The notes beneath the pieces are model-generated. The model did not search any database. It saw only the letters and a program-made list of their open reading frames with translations, and was not told where the DNA came from. Position numbers and translations under genes: made by a program. From assembly GCA_013693735.1 (NCBI GenBank), contig CP059255.1, positions 3,264,630-3,273,613 of the forward strand: DNA of 8,984 nt, written 5' to 3'. How positions within the stretch are numbered: the first letter of the stretch is position 1; the number at the start of each line of letters is the position of its first letter. This DNA comes from Rhodoblastus sp. (GTDB lineage: Bacteria; Pseudomonadota; Alphaproteobacteria; Rhizobiales; Beijerinckiaceae). Of this stretch, positions 1 through 6,133 are shown in pieces.

Positions 1-1038
1 GGACAGGAAGGTCTGCAGCGAGGCGAGCAGCGTCACGCCGAGATGCGCGCCGAGCGACATGCCGGCATATTTGACCAGCGTGCGCGGGATGACCTCGCGC
101 ACCGCCTTGCGCGTGCGCACCACCTGAATTTGGCGCCACAAGGGATCGTTGCAGGTGTTGTAGAAGCCCCAGAAGGTCTTGCCCTGCGGGCTGTTGGAGG
201 CGCGCGAGGTGCGGTTCTTTTCGATCTGCACGATCGAGTTGACGCCGCGCTGGATGAGATAATTGGCCTCGCTGTCGGGATCGGAGATCGAGAACTGCAC
301 CGCGCGGTCGGGGCCGAGGATTTCCGTCAACGTCTGATTGCCGGGATTGCGATACGGCCCGAGCCGCGCCTTGTCGGTCTTGACCATCAACGCCGCGATC
401 GAAGGCGCGATGTCGACCACAACAGGCATGCCGCCTTGCGACACCCGCGCCGCCTGACCGATCGCGATGATGTTCATCGTCTCGGCGAAATCGGCGGCCC
501 ATTCCACGGCCGCCTCCTTGCTAGCCGAAGGCGCCTGGCACACCGCCATCGCGGTGGGCAGGCGATTGGATACGCCGTCCAGCGCGGTGGCGACCGGATT
601 GGCCGCGTTCCCCATGCGCTGCGAGGTGTAGTGCGGGCAGATCAGGATGTCCGGCTCGACGCCCGTCTCGCCCTGCGCGGAGAGCAGCGACCAAACGCCG
701 GTGCGCGCCGAAGGCGAACCGACCATCTTGGCCATCTGCTGTTCGAGCGTGTCGTTTGCGAGGATGTTCGGGACGCTCGCGACGATCGACGCGGTGGCGC
801 CCGAAGCGATGATGCGATCGACGGTTTGACGGAGCGTGCCCGAACCGCAGCCCGCGACCATCTCGACATCGGCCGTCGTGAAATGCACCGGCATGTCCGG
901 CGGAAACAGCGCGCGGTCGATGCCGGCCCCCGGCGTGAACGCGCCGCCGATCGTCGACTGATCGGCGATGATCAGCGGTTGCTGCTCGATCCGATTGAGC
1001 GTGGTGCGGACGCCGACATGGGGCGTGGCGGTGGGCAT
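1..1038 (-). CDS. FI: Contractile tail sheath protein (P2 gpFI-like), 3' end beyond window
   Basis: This is the sheath subunit that polymerises around the tail tube and contracts to drive DNA injection. I see 346 uninterrupted codons running off the left edge, so the last part is missing; P2 FI is close to 396 residues. The start opens PHVGV (residues 6-10), like the N-terminal arm of sheath proteins. A central stretch near residues 126-136 (GVEPDILICPH) matches the 'GVKPRILGVPG' part of P2 FI. The region at 265-310 (RGVNSIVQIE, then FWGFYNTCNDPLW) corresponds to the '[25 protein letters not shown]' section. The start at 1038 is set by a strong GGAGG seven bases upstream. Position after the fibre/spike genes is the P2 order. 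No frame break is seen. The identification rests on my recollection of the P2 protein, not on a search. Confidence 0.9.
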   Translation of the reverse strand, partial: MPTATPHVGVRTTLNRIEQQPLIIADQSTIGGAFTPGAGIDRALFPPDMPVHFTTADVEMVAGCGSGTLRQTVDRIIASGATASIVASVPNILANDTLEQQMAKMVGSPSARTGVWSLLSAQGETGVEPDILICPHYTSQRMGNAANPVATALDGVSNRLPTAMAVCQAPSASKEAAVEWAADFAETMNIIAIGQAARVSQGGMPVVVDIAPSIAALMVKTDKARLGPYRNPGNQTLTEILGPDRAVQFSISDPDSEANYLIQRGVNSIVQIEKNRTSRASNSPQGKTFWGFYNTCNDPLWRQIQVVRTRKAVREVIPRTLVKYAGMSLGAHLGVTLLASLQTFLS

Positions 1039-1045
1039 GAGCAGG

Positions 1046-1050
1046 CCTCC
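1046..1050 (-). promoter_or_regulatory. Shine-Dalgarno GGAGG of the sheath gene
   Basis: GGAGG lies seven bases before the ATG at 1038 and is among the best ribosome-binding sites in the window. It fixes the sheath start, even though the frame is open far upstream because of a frame break in the spike gene. A strong independent site fits a protein needed in many copies. Confidence 0.75.
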
Positions 1051-1053
1051 GTT

Positions 1054-1070
1054 GTCCGGACGGACGTCCG
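1054..1070. promoter_or_regulatory. Two adjoining palindromes upstream of the sheath gene
   Basis: GTCCGGAC (1054-1061) and CGGACGTCCG (1061-1070) are perfect palindromes sharing one base, just upstream of the sheath Shine-Dalgarno. They could be a protein-binding site or small RNA structures affecting sheath translation. In DNA this GC-rich short palindromes also occur by chance, and no -35/-10 promoter pair is convincing nearby. Confidence 0.25.
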
Positions 1071-1103
1071 ATGAGAAGTTACGCGCGCGCGGACATAAAT
1101 CAC

Positions 1104-1119
1104 GGCGCAAACTTGCGCC
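1104..1119 (-). terminator. Hairpin directly after the spike stop codon
   Basis: On the minus strand GGCGCAA and TTGCGCC form a perfect 7-bp inverted repeat around two central bases, in practice a 6-bp stem with a tetraloop. It starts at the last base of the TAG at 1121-1119. No run of T follows (the next bases are GTGATTTATG), so it is not a clear intrinsic terminator. It may instead be a weak attenuator or an RNA-stabilising stem between spike and sheath. Confidence 0.35.
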
Positions 1120-2061
1120 TAGTTGACGACGTTGTCCGCCGCCCCCGAGGCATGAAGCAGCCATGTTGCCCCAGCCCTGCGCATTGGTCGTCGTGGTGTT
1201 GCGCATGATATTATTTTTGACGACGCAGGCGGCGATCGCCGCCGAGATGTTGAGGCCGCCATATTGCGTGCGGCCTGTCGAGCGGGTGTCGCTCACCCGA
1301 TTATTGGTGACGATGGCCCCGTCCGATCCAGCCTGCAGCGTGATGCCCCATCCCGCATAGCCCGACCCCGCCCCGCTCGAATTAGTAATCGTGTTGCCGG
1401 TGAGGGTGGCGTCGGCCGCCGCGACGACGATGCCGGCGTTGGAGGCCGATATTGTGTTGGCGGTGACGGTGCTTTGAGCGCCGGCGATATTGATGCCGTA
1501 GACGCCCGCCGCGTATGCGCTGTTGCCGCTGATGGTGTTGCCGACGCCGGCGATATTGACGAGCGACCGCGTGCTGCGCGACGCGTTGCCGGAGATCGCA
1601 TTATAACTCGCGCCGCCGTCGCCGACGATCGCGTCCTGCGCTGATTGGATCGTGTTGCCCGTCACCGTCGCGTATTTGACGCCCGCGAGCCGTATGCCGG
1701 TGGCGACGCCGCCGCCGTCGATCATATTGCCGGTGATCGCGACGCGCAGAGACTGCGCGTAGATGCCGACCTGCGCCGGCGCGCTGCACCGATTGCCGGC
1801 GACGACGACGTCATCGGAGAGCGCATTGACGCAGCGCCATCCGCCAGCGACCGTGTTGCCGGAGACGATGACGCCTGGCGTCGCGGCCTCCACTTGCACG
1901 CCGGCGCCTGCCGACGCCGATGCGTTGAGCCCGCGAATGGTGTTTCCCATCACCTGCACCCGCGTCGCGCCGAGCTTGACCCTTACTCCGGCCTGCGCGT
2001 AGGTCGCGACGCCGGTCGACCCCGAATTGTCGACAATGTTGCCCGTGACGACGATGTCGCT
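1119..2061 (-). pseudogene. Spike C-terminal piece: repeated beta-helix rungs
   Basis: From SDIVVTGN at 2061 a clean frame carries about twelve rungs of the form V/I-x-G/N-N followed by T/S/I, roughly 20-30 residues apart (VTGNIVD, VMGNTIRG, VSGNTVAG, ITGNMIDG, VTGNTIQS, ISGNSAYA, LTGNTITN, VTNNRVSD, VKNNIMRN). This is the asparagine-ladder pattern of right-handed beta-helices (NosD/PF13229 type). It has no start codon of its own and belongs to the upstream pieces. In the given sequence the frame has no stop and runs on into the sheath frame. Removing one G from the G5 run at 1146-1142 gives NMAASCLGAADNVVN and the TAG at 1119, a natural end for such spikes. Confidence 0.7.
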
Positions 2062-3040
2062 CGGCGTCGCCGCCGATGTCGATCACCTCTGACGTCGGCG
2101 ACCCCGAATAGGTGTAGTTGTCGATCATTACGTTGTTTGCGATCGTGATGTCGCGCGCCGCCCAGTTGACGTCGACAGCCTCTTGCTCGGCGTTGACGAT
2201 CCGATTGCCGGTGATCGTGACGTATTGCGCCGGCGCCATGCCCGCCGTGTTGTCTGTCGACGGCCGCGTCAGATAGCCGCCGACGCTGATGCCGGTCTTG
2301 ATCAAGGCATTGTCGGCGATACGCACCCAGGCTGCGCCATATTCGACGGCCAAAGCAAAATCGTTTTCGAGCGTGGCCTGCGCGACGTCGATATGGGAGC
2401 CGCCGGTGATCACGACCGCGCCCATGCTCGCTCCCGTGCCGCCGCCGAGGTTGCGGGCGCTGTCAAAGCCGACGCCGACGATGCGCATGCGCGTGCTGTC
2501 GACGAGGTGGATCATCGTGCCGCTCGTGCCCGCGACGCGCTTGAGCGTCACGGCGCCCGGGTGAGACCAGATCGTCACGCCGGAGCAGCCCGTCAGAGGC
2601 ACGTCGCCCGAGAGGTCCCAGCGATAGACGCCGGGCGGGATATAGAGGCTCGCCCCGCCCTGCGACGCGGAGGCCGCGCAGGCCGCGACAAAGGCCGCGC
2701 GCAGCGCCGCCGCGTCGCCCGTCACGCCGTCGCCCTTCGCCCCGTAAGACGCCGTAGAGAGCGCCGCGCCGCCGGGCGCAGCGCCCGGCGCGAGGCAAGT
2801 GATCGGCGACGCGCCGCCGCCGACCATGACGCAGCCGGCCGGCAGGCCTGAGACGACGGGCGCCGCCCCGCCGAGCGCGACGCGGCCCGCGCCCTTGGGC
2901 GTGATCGACAGGCCGATGTCCGTGTCGGGACCGATCGCGTTGATCGCCGCCGGCGCGCCCGGCACCGCCGCGAAGAGGCGCGGGCTGTTGACCGCGCCCG
3001 GCGCCGTGTTGGCTGCGCCCCAACGACGCATTGACCGCAC
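1811..3040 (-). CDS. Spike central piece: pectate-lyase-3-like domain and first beta-helix rungs
   Basis: The authentic part runs from about 3018 to 2063. It begins AANTAPGAVNSPRL, then DIGLSITPKGAGRVALGG, a short repeat-like motif seen in tail spikes. SYGAKGDGVTGDAAALRAAF and, further on, ASLYIPPGVYRW are the classical opening of the pectate-lyase-3 family (PF12708), whose members are right-handed beta-helices often acting as polysaccharide depolymerases. Beta-helix rungs start at VTITGNRIVN. After DIGGDA near 2063 the frame turns into His/Arg-rich nonsense to its stop at 1811, so the last ~84 codons are not real. The ATG-like start at 3040 is actually GTG and lies inside the gene; it has no good ribosome-binding site and is probably not used. 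Confidence 0.7.
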   Translation of the reverse strand: MRSMRRWGAANTAPGAVNSPRLFAAVPGAPAAINAIGPDTDIGLSITPKGAGRVALGGAAPVVSGLPAGCVMVGGGASPITCLAPGAAPGGAALSTASYGAKGDGVTGDAAALRAAFVAACAASASQGGASLYIPPGVYRWDLSGDVPLTGCSGVTIWSHPGAVTLKRVAGTSGTMIHLVDSTRMRIVGVGFDSARNLGGGTGASMGAVVITGGSHIDVAQATLENDFALAVEYGAAWVRIADNALIKTGISVGGYLTRPSTDNTAGMAPAQYVTITGNRIVNAEQEAVDVNWAARDITIANNVMIDNYTYSGSPTSEVIDIGGDAERHRRHGQHCRQFGVDRRRDLRAGRSKGQARRDAGAGDGKHHSRAQRIGVGRRRRASGGRDARRHRLRQHGRWRMALRQCALR

Positions 3041-3333
3041 CCCGCGCCGCCCGACCCCTCGATCGATGGCGCCACAGCGACGTTGACGACGCTGCCGGCG
3101 CCCAGCGCGCCGACGAGATGCGCGCCGCCGCTCTGATTGATGAGATTGGCGGTCACCGTCGTGACGTCGATGATATTGGCGGCCCCCGTCGCTTCGATCG
3201 CCGGGCCGTCTCCGCGCTCGGCGATCAGCGCACCGAGGCTCAGGCGCGCCGCGACGCCCGACACGTCAAGCGCGCGGCCGCCGGGTCGCGGCGTGCCGAC
3301 GCCGGGAGCCGAGGTCGCGTCCTCCCCTGCCAC
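3040..3333 (-). pseudogene. Spike middle piece (linker between the two beta-helix regions)
   Basis: This frame carries roughly 95 residues (GEDATSAPGVGTP through EGSGGAG) that continue the N-terminal piece if one G is added to the G4 run at 3327-3324. The segment with NIIDVTTVTANLINQSGG is beta-rich and has no Arg-rich shadow character, unlike the frame it leaves. A start within it (3333) is fortuitous. It must leave this frame at the C4 run 3040-3043. It then needs a third frame for about 20 bases (AVNASLG) before entering the next piece at 3018-3021. Confidence 0.65.
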
Positions 3334-4322
3334 ATGAGGGAGGCGATGGAGCCGGTCACGTTATTGGCCGAGACGGTGACGGCCTTGTAGCAGCCGTCGC
3401 AGGCGAGCGCGCCGGCCTTGATTTTGCTCGGAACGCCATTGGCGGAGCCGGACGCGGCCAACAAGGTCCGACCCCAGATCATGAAGATGCGGTCGACGAA
3501 GGGCGTGTCGACGCGGCCGAGCGTCATCGCGACGAGATTGGATTGCTGCCAATCGCGCACCGAGGCGTGGGACGACCAATAGGGCCAAATGTGCCAGGCG
3601 TCGTAGCGATCGCTGTCGTAGGAGCGATCCACGGCGACGACCGAATGCAGCACCTGCCCTCGGATATGCGAGACCTCCAGACGCCCGCTCAGATCGGCGC
3701 GCACGAGGTCGTAGACCGGCGCGGCGAGCAGATCGGTGATGATCACCCCGCCGGCGGTGTTGGACAGCGACCACACCGGCGGATAGACGGTCGGCGTCCA
3801 CCCCGCCGCCGGCGGCGGCTGATCCTGCCGGATCGAGAAGCCGCTGAAGACCGAGCCACGCGCCGCCGTGCTGGTGACGTGAAACGTCGCCGCCCCGTTC
3901 CAGCCGACCGGCGGCGCAGGGATGTAAATCACCGAGCCTGAGACATGCGTCTCGGACCAGCCCTGGCCGACGAGCCTGATCGGCCTTGTCCACTCGATCT
4001 GGCAGGCCTGCGACGACGTGCCGAGCTGCACCACGCCGACCGGCAGATGGATCGCCCCGCCGGGGATGGCGTCATGGGCGCGCTGGAGCGCCGCGCAATA
4101 GTCGCCCTCGCCAGGCAGGCGGTAGTCGTCGAGATCGACGCGCCGCATGACCTTGGCGATCATGTCGACGGGCGCGGGCGCGCCGGTCGGCGTGCGCATC
4201 ACGCGCGTCGCCTCGCCGAGCGTCGGCGACGGATATTGCGGCTGCGCGATCGCCGCGCCGGCCGCGCACAGTGCGGCGCAGAGGGCGATCAGGAGAGAGC
4301 GAGCGTGCGGCCGTTTAGCCAT
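3240..4322 (-). CDS. Spike N-terminal piece: signal peptide and first pectate-lyase-like domain
   Basis: Residues 1-26 look like a Sec signal peptide: basic MAKRPHAR, a hydrophobic LLIALCAALCAAGA core and a probable cut at AIA|QPQ. QPQYPSPTLG follows, a start I associate with exported-looking phage tail proteins. Residues 72-101 (GDYCAALQRAHDAIPGGAIHLPVG) resemble a degenerate pectate-lyase-3 start, followed by alternating beta-strand/Gly sequence typical of a beta-helix. An aromatic motif HIWPYWS sits near 244-250. The reading is authentic to about Q332-G333. After the C4 run at 3324-3327 the last 27 residues are Arg/Ala-rich out-of-frame sequence. The start overlaps the preceding gene by 8 nt and has only a weak ribosome-binding site, so translation is probably coupled. 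No catalytic residues can be named with confidence. Confidence 0.75.
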   Translation of the reverse strand: MAKRPHARSLLIALCAALCAAGAAIAQPQYPSPTLGEATRVMRTPTGAPAPVDMIAKVMRRVDLDDYRLPGEGDYCAALQRAHDAIPGGAIHLPVGVVQLGTSSQACQIEWTRPIRLVGQGWSETHVSGSVIYIPAPPVGWNGAATFHVTSTAARGSVFSGFSIRQDQPPPAAGWTPTVYPPVWSLSNTAGGVIITDLLAAPVYDLVRADLSGRLEVSHIRGQVLHSVVAVDRSYDSDRYDAWHIWPYWSSHASVRDWQQSNLVAMTLGRVDTPFVDRIFMIWGRTLLAASGSANGVPSKIKAGALACDGCYKAVTVSANNVTGSIASLMWQGRTRPRLPASARRDPAAARLTCRASRRA

Positions 4323-4818
4323 AGCGTGTGATCCGTGGCAGGCAGGTCGGTAGGAGCGCGGCGAGCGTCGCCGCGAGCGAAGCGGCGATCGCCGCGATCA
4401 TGGCGGGGCTCGGCGTGGTCAGCAGGGCGACGACGACGTCGCCGACGGCGGCGGCGACATGCGCCGTGAGGTCGGCCTCGATCTGACGCGCGGCGGCCTC
4501 GGCCGCCTCGGCGCGCTCCGTCGCCGCGGCGGCCTGCACGGCGGAGGCGGCGGCCTGCGCGGCGGAGGCGGCGGCCTGCCCGGCGAGCGCGGCGAGCGCC
4601 TCGACCACCGCGCCGCCGAGCGCCGTGGCGGCGCCCCAGCCCGCCTCGCCGCGCGTCCAGACGAGGCCGCGCGACAAGTCGATGGCGAGGTCCAGCGGCC
4701 GACCCGTCGTCGGATCGGGGTCGAGCCCGGCCGCCAGCGGCCAGATGCGATTGCCCGGCGCGCCGGGCGGCCCGACCCTGACGGCGTCCGCCGGGGACGC
4801 CGGCCCCCACATGCGCAT
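4315..4818 (-). CDS. Ala-rich coiled-coil protein with collagen-like start, probable tail-fibre/spike accessory
   Basis: This gene encodes 167 residues. GPPGAPG near residues 16-22 is a short collagen-like Gly-X-Y run. It is followed by a segment ending in LAIDLSRGLVWTRGEAGWG, resembling the short beta-hairpin that follows collagen stretches in tail fibres. The next ~55 residues are a heptad-patterned, Ala-rich, Gln/Glu/Arg-spaced helix (QAAASAA, QAAASAV, QAAAATE), a likely trimeric coiled coil. The end is Ala/Leu-rich and hydrophobic (ATLAALLPTCLP). The ATG at 4818 overlaps the previous stop as TGATG and has GGGAGG six bases upstream; a GTG at 4821 is less well spaced. It overlaps the spike start by 8 nt. 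A role in trimerising or attaching the neighbouring spike is inference from context; I do not recognise a named family. Confidence 0.7.
   Translation of the reverse strand: MRMWGPASPADAVRVGPPGAPGNRIWPLAAGLDPDPTTGRPLDLAIDLSRGLVWTRGEAGWGAATALGGAVVEALAALAGQAAASAAQAAASAVQAAAATERAEAAEAAARQIEADLTAHVAAAVGDVVVALLTTPSPAMIAAIAASLAATLAALLPTCLPRITRYG
4529..4591. repeat. 21-nt tandem repeat encoding a heptad
   Basis: 4529-4549 and 4550-4570 are identical except for one base (GCGGCCTGC-A/G-CGGCGGAGGCG). A third, partly diverged copy lies at 4571-4591. The 21-base unit is exactly one heptad of the coiled coil on the minus strand, so gain or loss of units would lengthen or shorten the helix without breaking the frame. 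Confidence 0.85.
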
Positions 4819-5190
4819 CACGCGCCTCCCTGTTCGAGCCGCACAAGAAGGCCGAGATGCGTCCACGGACCCTCGACCATGAGGAGCGGCCCGACGTCAG
4901 GCGTCTGCATCGCGAGGCCATAGACGTAGACGCCGGCCGCCATGCGATCCATCTGCGCGCGTCGCATGCAGCGCGACCGCGAAGAGCGTGCCTTCGAGCG
5001 GCGTGACGGCGATCTCGCCGCGCGCGGAGCGCAGGTCGAGCAGCGCCGCCGCGTCGCCGCGCGCGGCGCGCACCTGGAGCGCGAATGAGACATGCGGCGC
5101 GGTCGGGTCGATCCCCTCGAAGTCGAACCCACACGCGACGTCGAGCGGCAGCCCACGCTCGGAGGTCATGGGGAAATTGGGATAGAGCAT
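4818..5190 (-). pseudogene. Small beta-domain phage protein (about 123 aa), one frame break
   Basis: The first piece (5190 to about 4961) reads MLYPNFPMTSERGLPLDVAC...FALQVRAARGDAAALLDL...TLFAVALHATRA. The second piece (to 4818) reads QMDRMAAGVYVYGLAMQTPDVGPLLMVEGPW. Together they fit a pattern I know from small phage proteins near tail fibres: a polar beta-strand opening, a 'valalpa...t..lpaGrYvYdl' centre and a strand-rich end. The break is at the GC dinucleotide run 4955-4961; adding two bases there, or removing one, gives a whole codon number and reads through. In its own frame the first piece would otherwise stop at 4897. ATG 5190 lies three bases after the fibre stop; ATG 5169 (MTSERG) is an alternative start. 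Function is unknown; position suggests a fibre- or spike-associated structural or chaperone role. Confidence 0.6.
4825..4830 (-). promoter_or_regulatory. Shine-Dalgarno GGGAGG deciding the start of the coiled-coil gene
   Basis: GGGAGG ends six bases before the ATG at 4818 and only three before the overlapping GTG at 4821, favouring the ATG. It lies inside the end of the upstream gene, giving tight coupling. Confidence 0.65.
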
Positions 5191-5193
5191 CCA

Positions 5194-5529
5194 TCAAACC
5201 GTGATGAAAGAGTTGTAGTTGCCGGTCATGTTGGCCGCAGGCGACAGCGTGCCAATATTGGCTCCGGTCGCTCGGATGGATGAGCAGTCGTTGGCGACGC
5301 TCGTGCCGCCATTGGCGCTGGCGTTCGTCGCGTCGATGCGAGAGCCGCCTGTCGCGTAATAGGGAGCGCCCGCATTGCCGTTGGCGATCGTGGCGTCGGC
5401 CCCAAGGCGTCCGCCGCTCTGCGCGATCCAGCCATAGCCCGCGTTGAGATTGGCCATCGATCCGGCGCCGGCGATGATGCGTCCGCCGTCGGTTGCCAGC
5501 ACGCCGGGCTGCCGTTGCACGAGCCGCAC
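5194..5529 (-). CDS. Tail fibre C-terminal piece
   Basis: From about 5508 this frame reads GVLATDGGRIIAGAGSMANL, then GYGWIAQSGGRLGAD, GAPYYATGGSRIDATNAS and ends NMTGNYNSFITV-stop. Gly- and Asn-rich turns every ~15-20 residues fit the last coils of the fibre beta-helix, and aromatic-plus-Val endings are common for fibre tips. The ATG at 5529 (MRLVQRQ) is an out-of-frame reading of the upstream segment, so it is probably not a real start. Confidence 0.65.
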   Translation of the reverse strand: MRLVQRQPGVLATDGGRIIAGAGSMANLNAGYGWIAQSGGRLGADATIANGNAGAPYYATGGSRIDATNASANGGTSVANDCSSIRATGANIGTLSPAANMTGNYNSFITV

Positions 5530-6083
5530 ATGAGGCCCGTCGCCTGACGGATGACCGCAGATTCCGCGCGAACGCCGCTGTCGCCGTTGCTGACGGAGAT
5601 AGCCGCCGTGACGACGCTGATCTGTCCGGCGTCGCCGGCGAGAATGCCGTGCTGCAAATTTCCGAACGAAAGGACGCGATCATAGACCTGCGAGCCGGAG
5701 ACCGAGGCGAGGCCGCGCTTGCCTGCGCCGGTGACGGCGACCTGCTCGATCCTTTGGTTTCCGACGACATAGAGGCCGTCCGCCGGCGAGCCGTCGCAGG
5801 TCGCGAGCACGCGCGCCAGCCGGCCGATCGTAGACGCGAAGCTCAGTGACGCGCCGCCGGTGAAACGCAACTCGGTCGCCCAACGCGCGCGGCAGAGCGC
5901 CAGATTGGCCGTGGTGTCGGACGCGCGCTGCGCGGCGCTGGAGCCCGTCAGCGTCAGGTCGGTATAGGCCGGGAACACGCCAGTCATCGCCGCGCCGACG
6001 ATCTCGATCCGGTCTCCATTCGGGTGGCTGAGCGTCTGCGTCTGCGCATTCGTCCACTTGCCCGCCGACAAGAGCAGCGACAC
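5226..6083 (-). CDS. Tail fibre middle piece (beta-helix)
   Basis: The meaningful part runs from about 6140 to 5508. Upstream of the GTG at 6083 the frame continues back as DLNAADRWLSYRRITKTGF with no start, joining the N-terminal piece. SHPNGDRIEIVGA, ADGLYVVGNQRIEQVAVTG, GLASVSGSQVYDRVLSFGN and GILAGDAGQISVVTAAIS show the strand-turn periodicity of a right-handed beta-helix. After CNGSP at the CCC run 5508-5506 the frame becomes Pro/Arg/Ala-rich sequence to its stop at 5226 and is not real. GTG 6083 has no convincing ribosome-binding site, so independent translation is doubtful. Confidence 0.65.
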   Translation of the reverse strand: MSLLLSAGKWTNAQTQTLSHPNGDRIEIVGAAMTGVFPAYTDLTLTGSSAAQRASDTTANLALCRARWATELRFTGGASLSFASTIGRLARVLATCDGSPADGLYVVGNQRIEQVAVTGAGKRGLASVSGSQVYDRVLSFGNLQHGILAGDAGQISVVTAAISVSNGDSGVRAESAVIRQATGLMCGSCNGSPACWQPTADASSPAPDRWPISTRAMAGSRRAADALGPTPRSPTAMRALPITRQAALASTRRTPAPMAARASPTTAHPSERPEPILARCRLRPT

Positions 6084-6133
6084 GAAGCCCGTCTTGGTGA
6101 TGCGCCTATAAGACAGCCATCTGTCGGCAGCAT

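Larger units (their letters stand above)
1119..4322 (-). pseudogene. Large tail spike with tandem beta-helix domains, interrupted by five frame breaks (reconstructed gene)
   Basis: Four pieces in different frames read as one protein of about 1066 residues once single bases are corrected in C4 at 3324-3327 (one missing), C4 at 3040-3043, C4 at 3018-3021, near 2062-2065 and C5 at 1142-1146 (one extra each). The net change makes the span exactly 1067 codons. Order: signal peptide; first pectate-lyase-like region; linker; a short 'TPKGAGRVALGG' segment common in phage spikes; a second classical pectate-lyase-3 start (YGAKGDGV); then about fourteen beta-helix rungs; and a typical end, DNVVN-stop. 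Such proteins bind or degrade host surface polysaccharide at the tail tip. The start overlaps the upstream gene by 8 nt. As given the gene cannot make the whole protein. Sequencing error and real decay are both possible. I see no classical slippery heptamer for programmed shifting. Confidence 0.75.

Noticed and set aside
43..1074. 343-codon plus-strand open frame opposite the sheath gene
   Set aside because: It is Arg/Asp/Ala-rich, low-complexity sequence typical of an antisense shadow in very GC-rich DNA, and the minus strand gives a clear sheath protein.
2183..2851. 222-codon plus-strand frame opposite the spike
   Set aside because: Arg/Ala/Asp-rich with no recognisable motifs; the minus strand carries pectate-lyase-like and beta-helix sequence.
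4289..5770. 493-codon minus-strand frame spanning three genes
   Set aside because: It is Arg/Ser/Ala-rich and overlaps three better-supported genes in other frames; it is open only because of GC-rich composition. Short correct stretches appear where it coincides with the broken genes.
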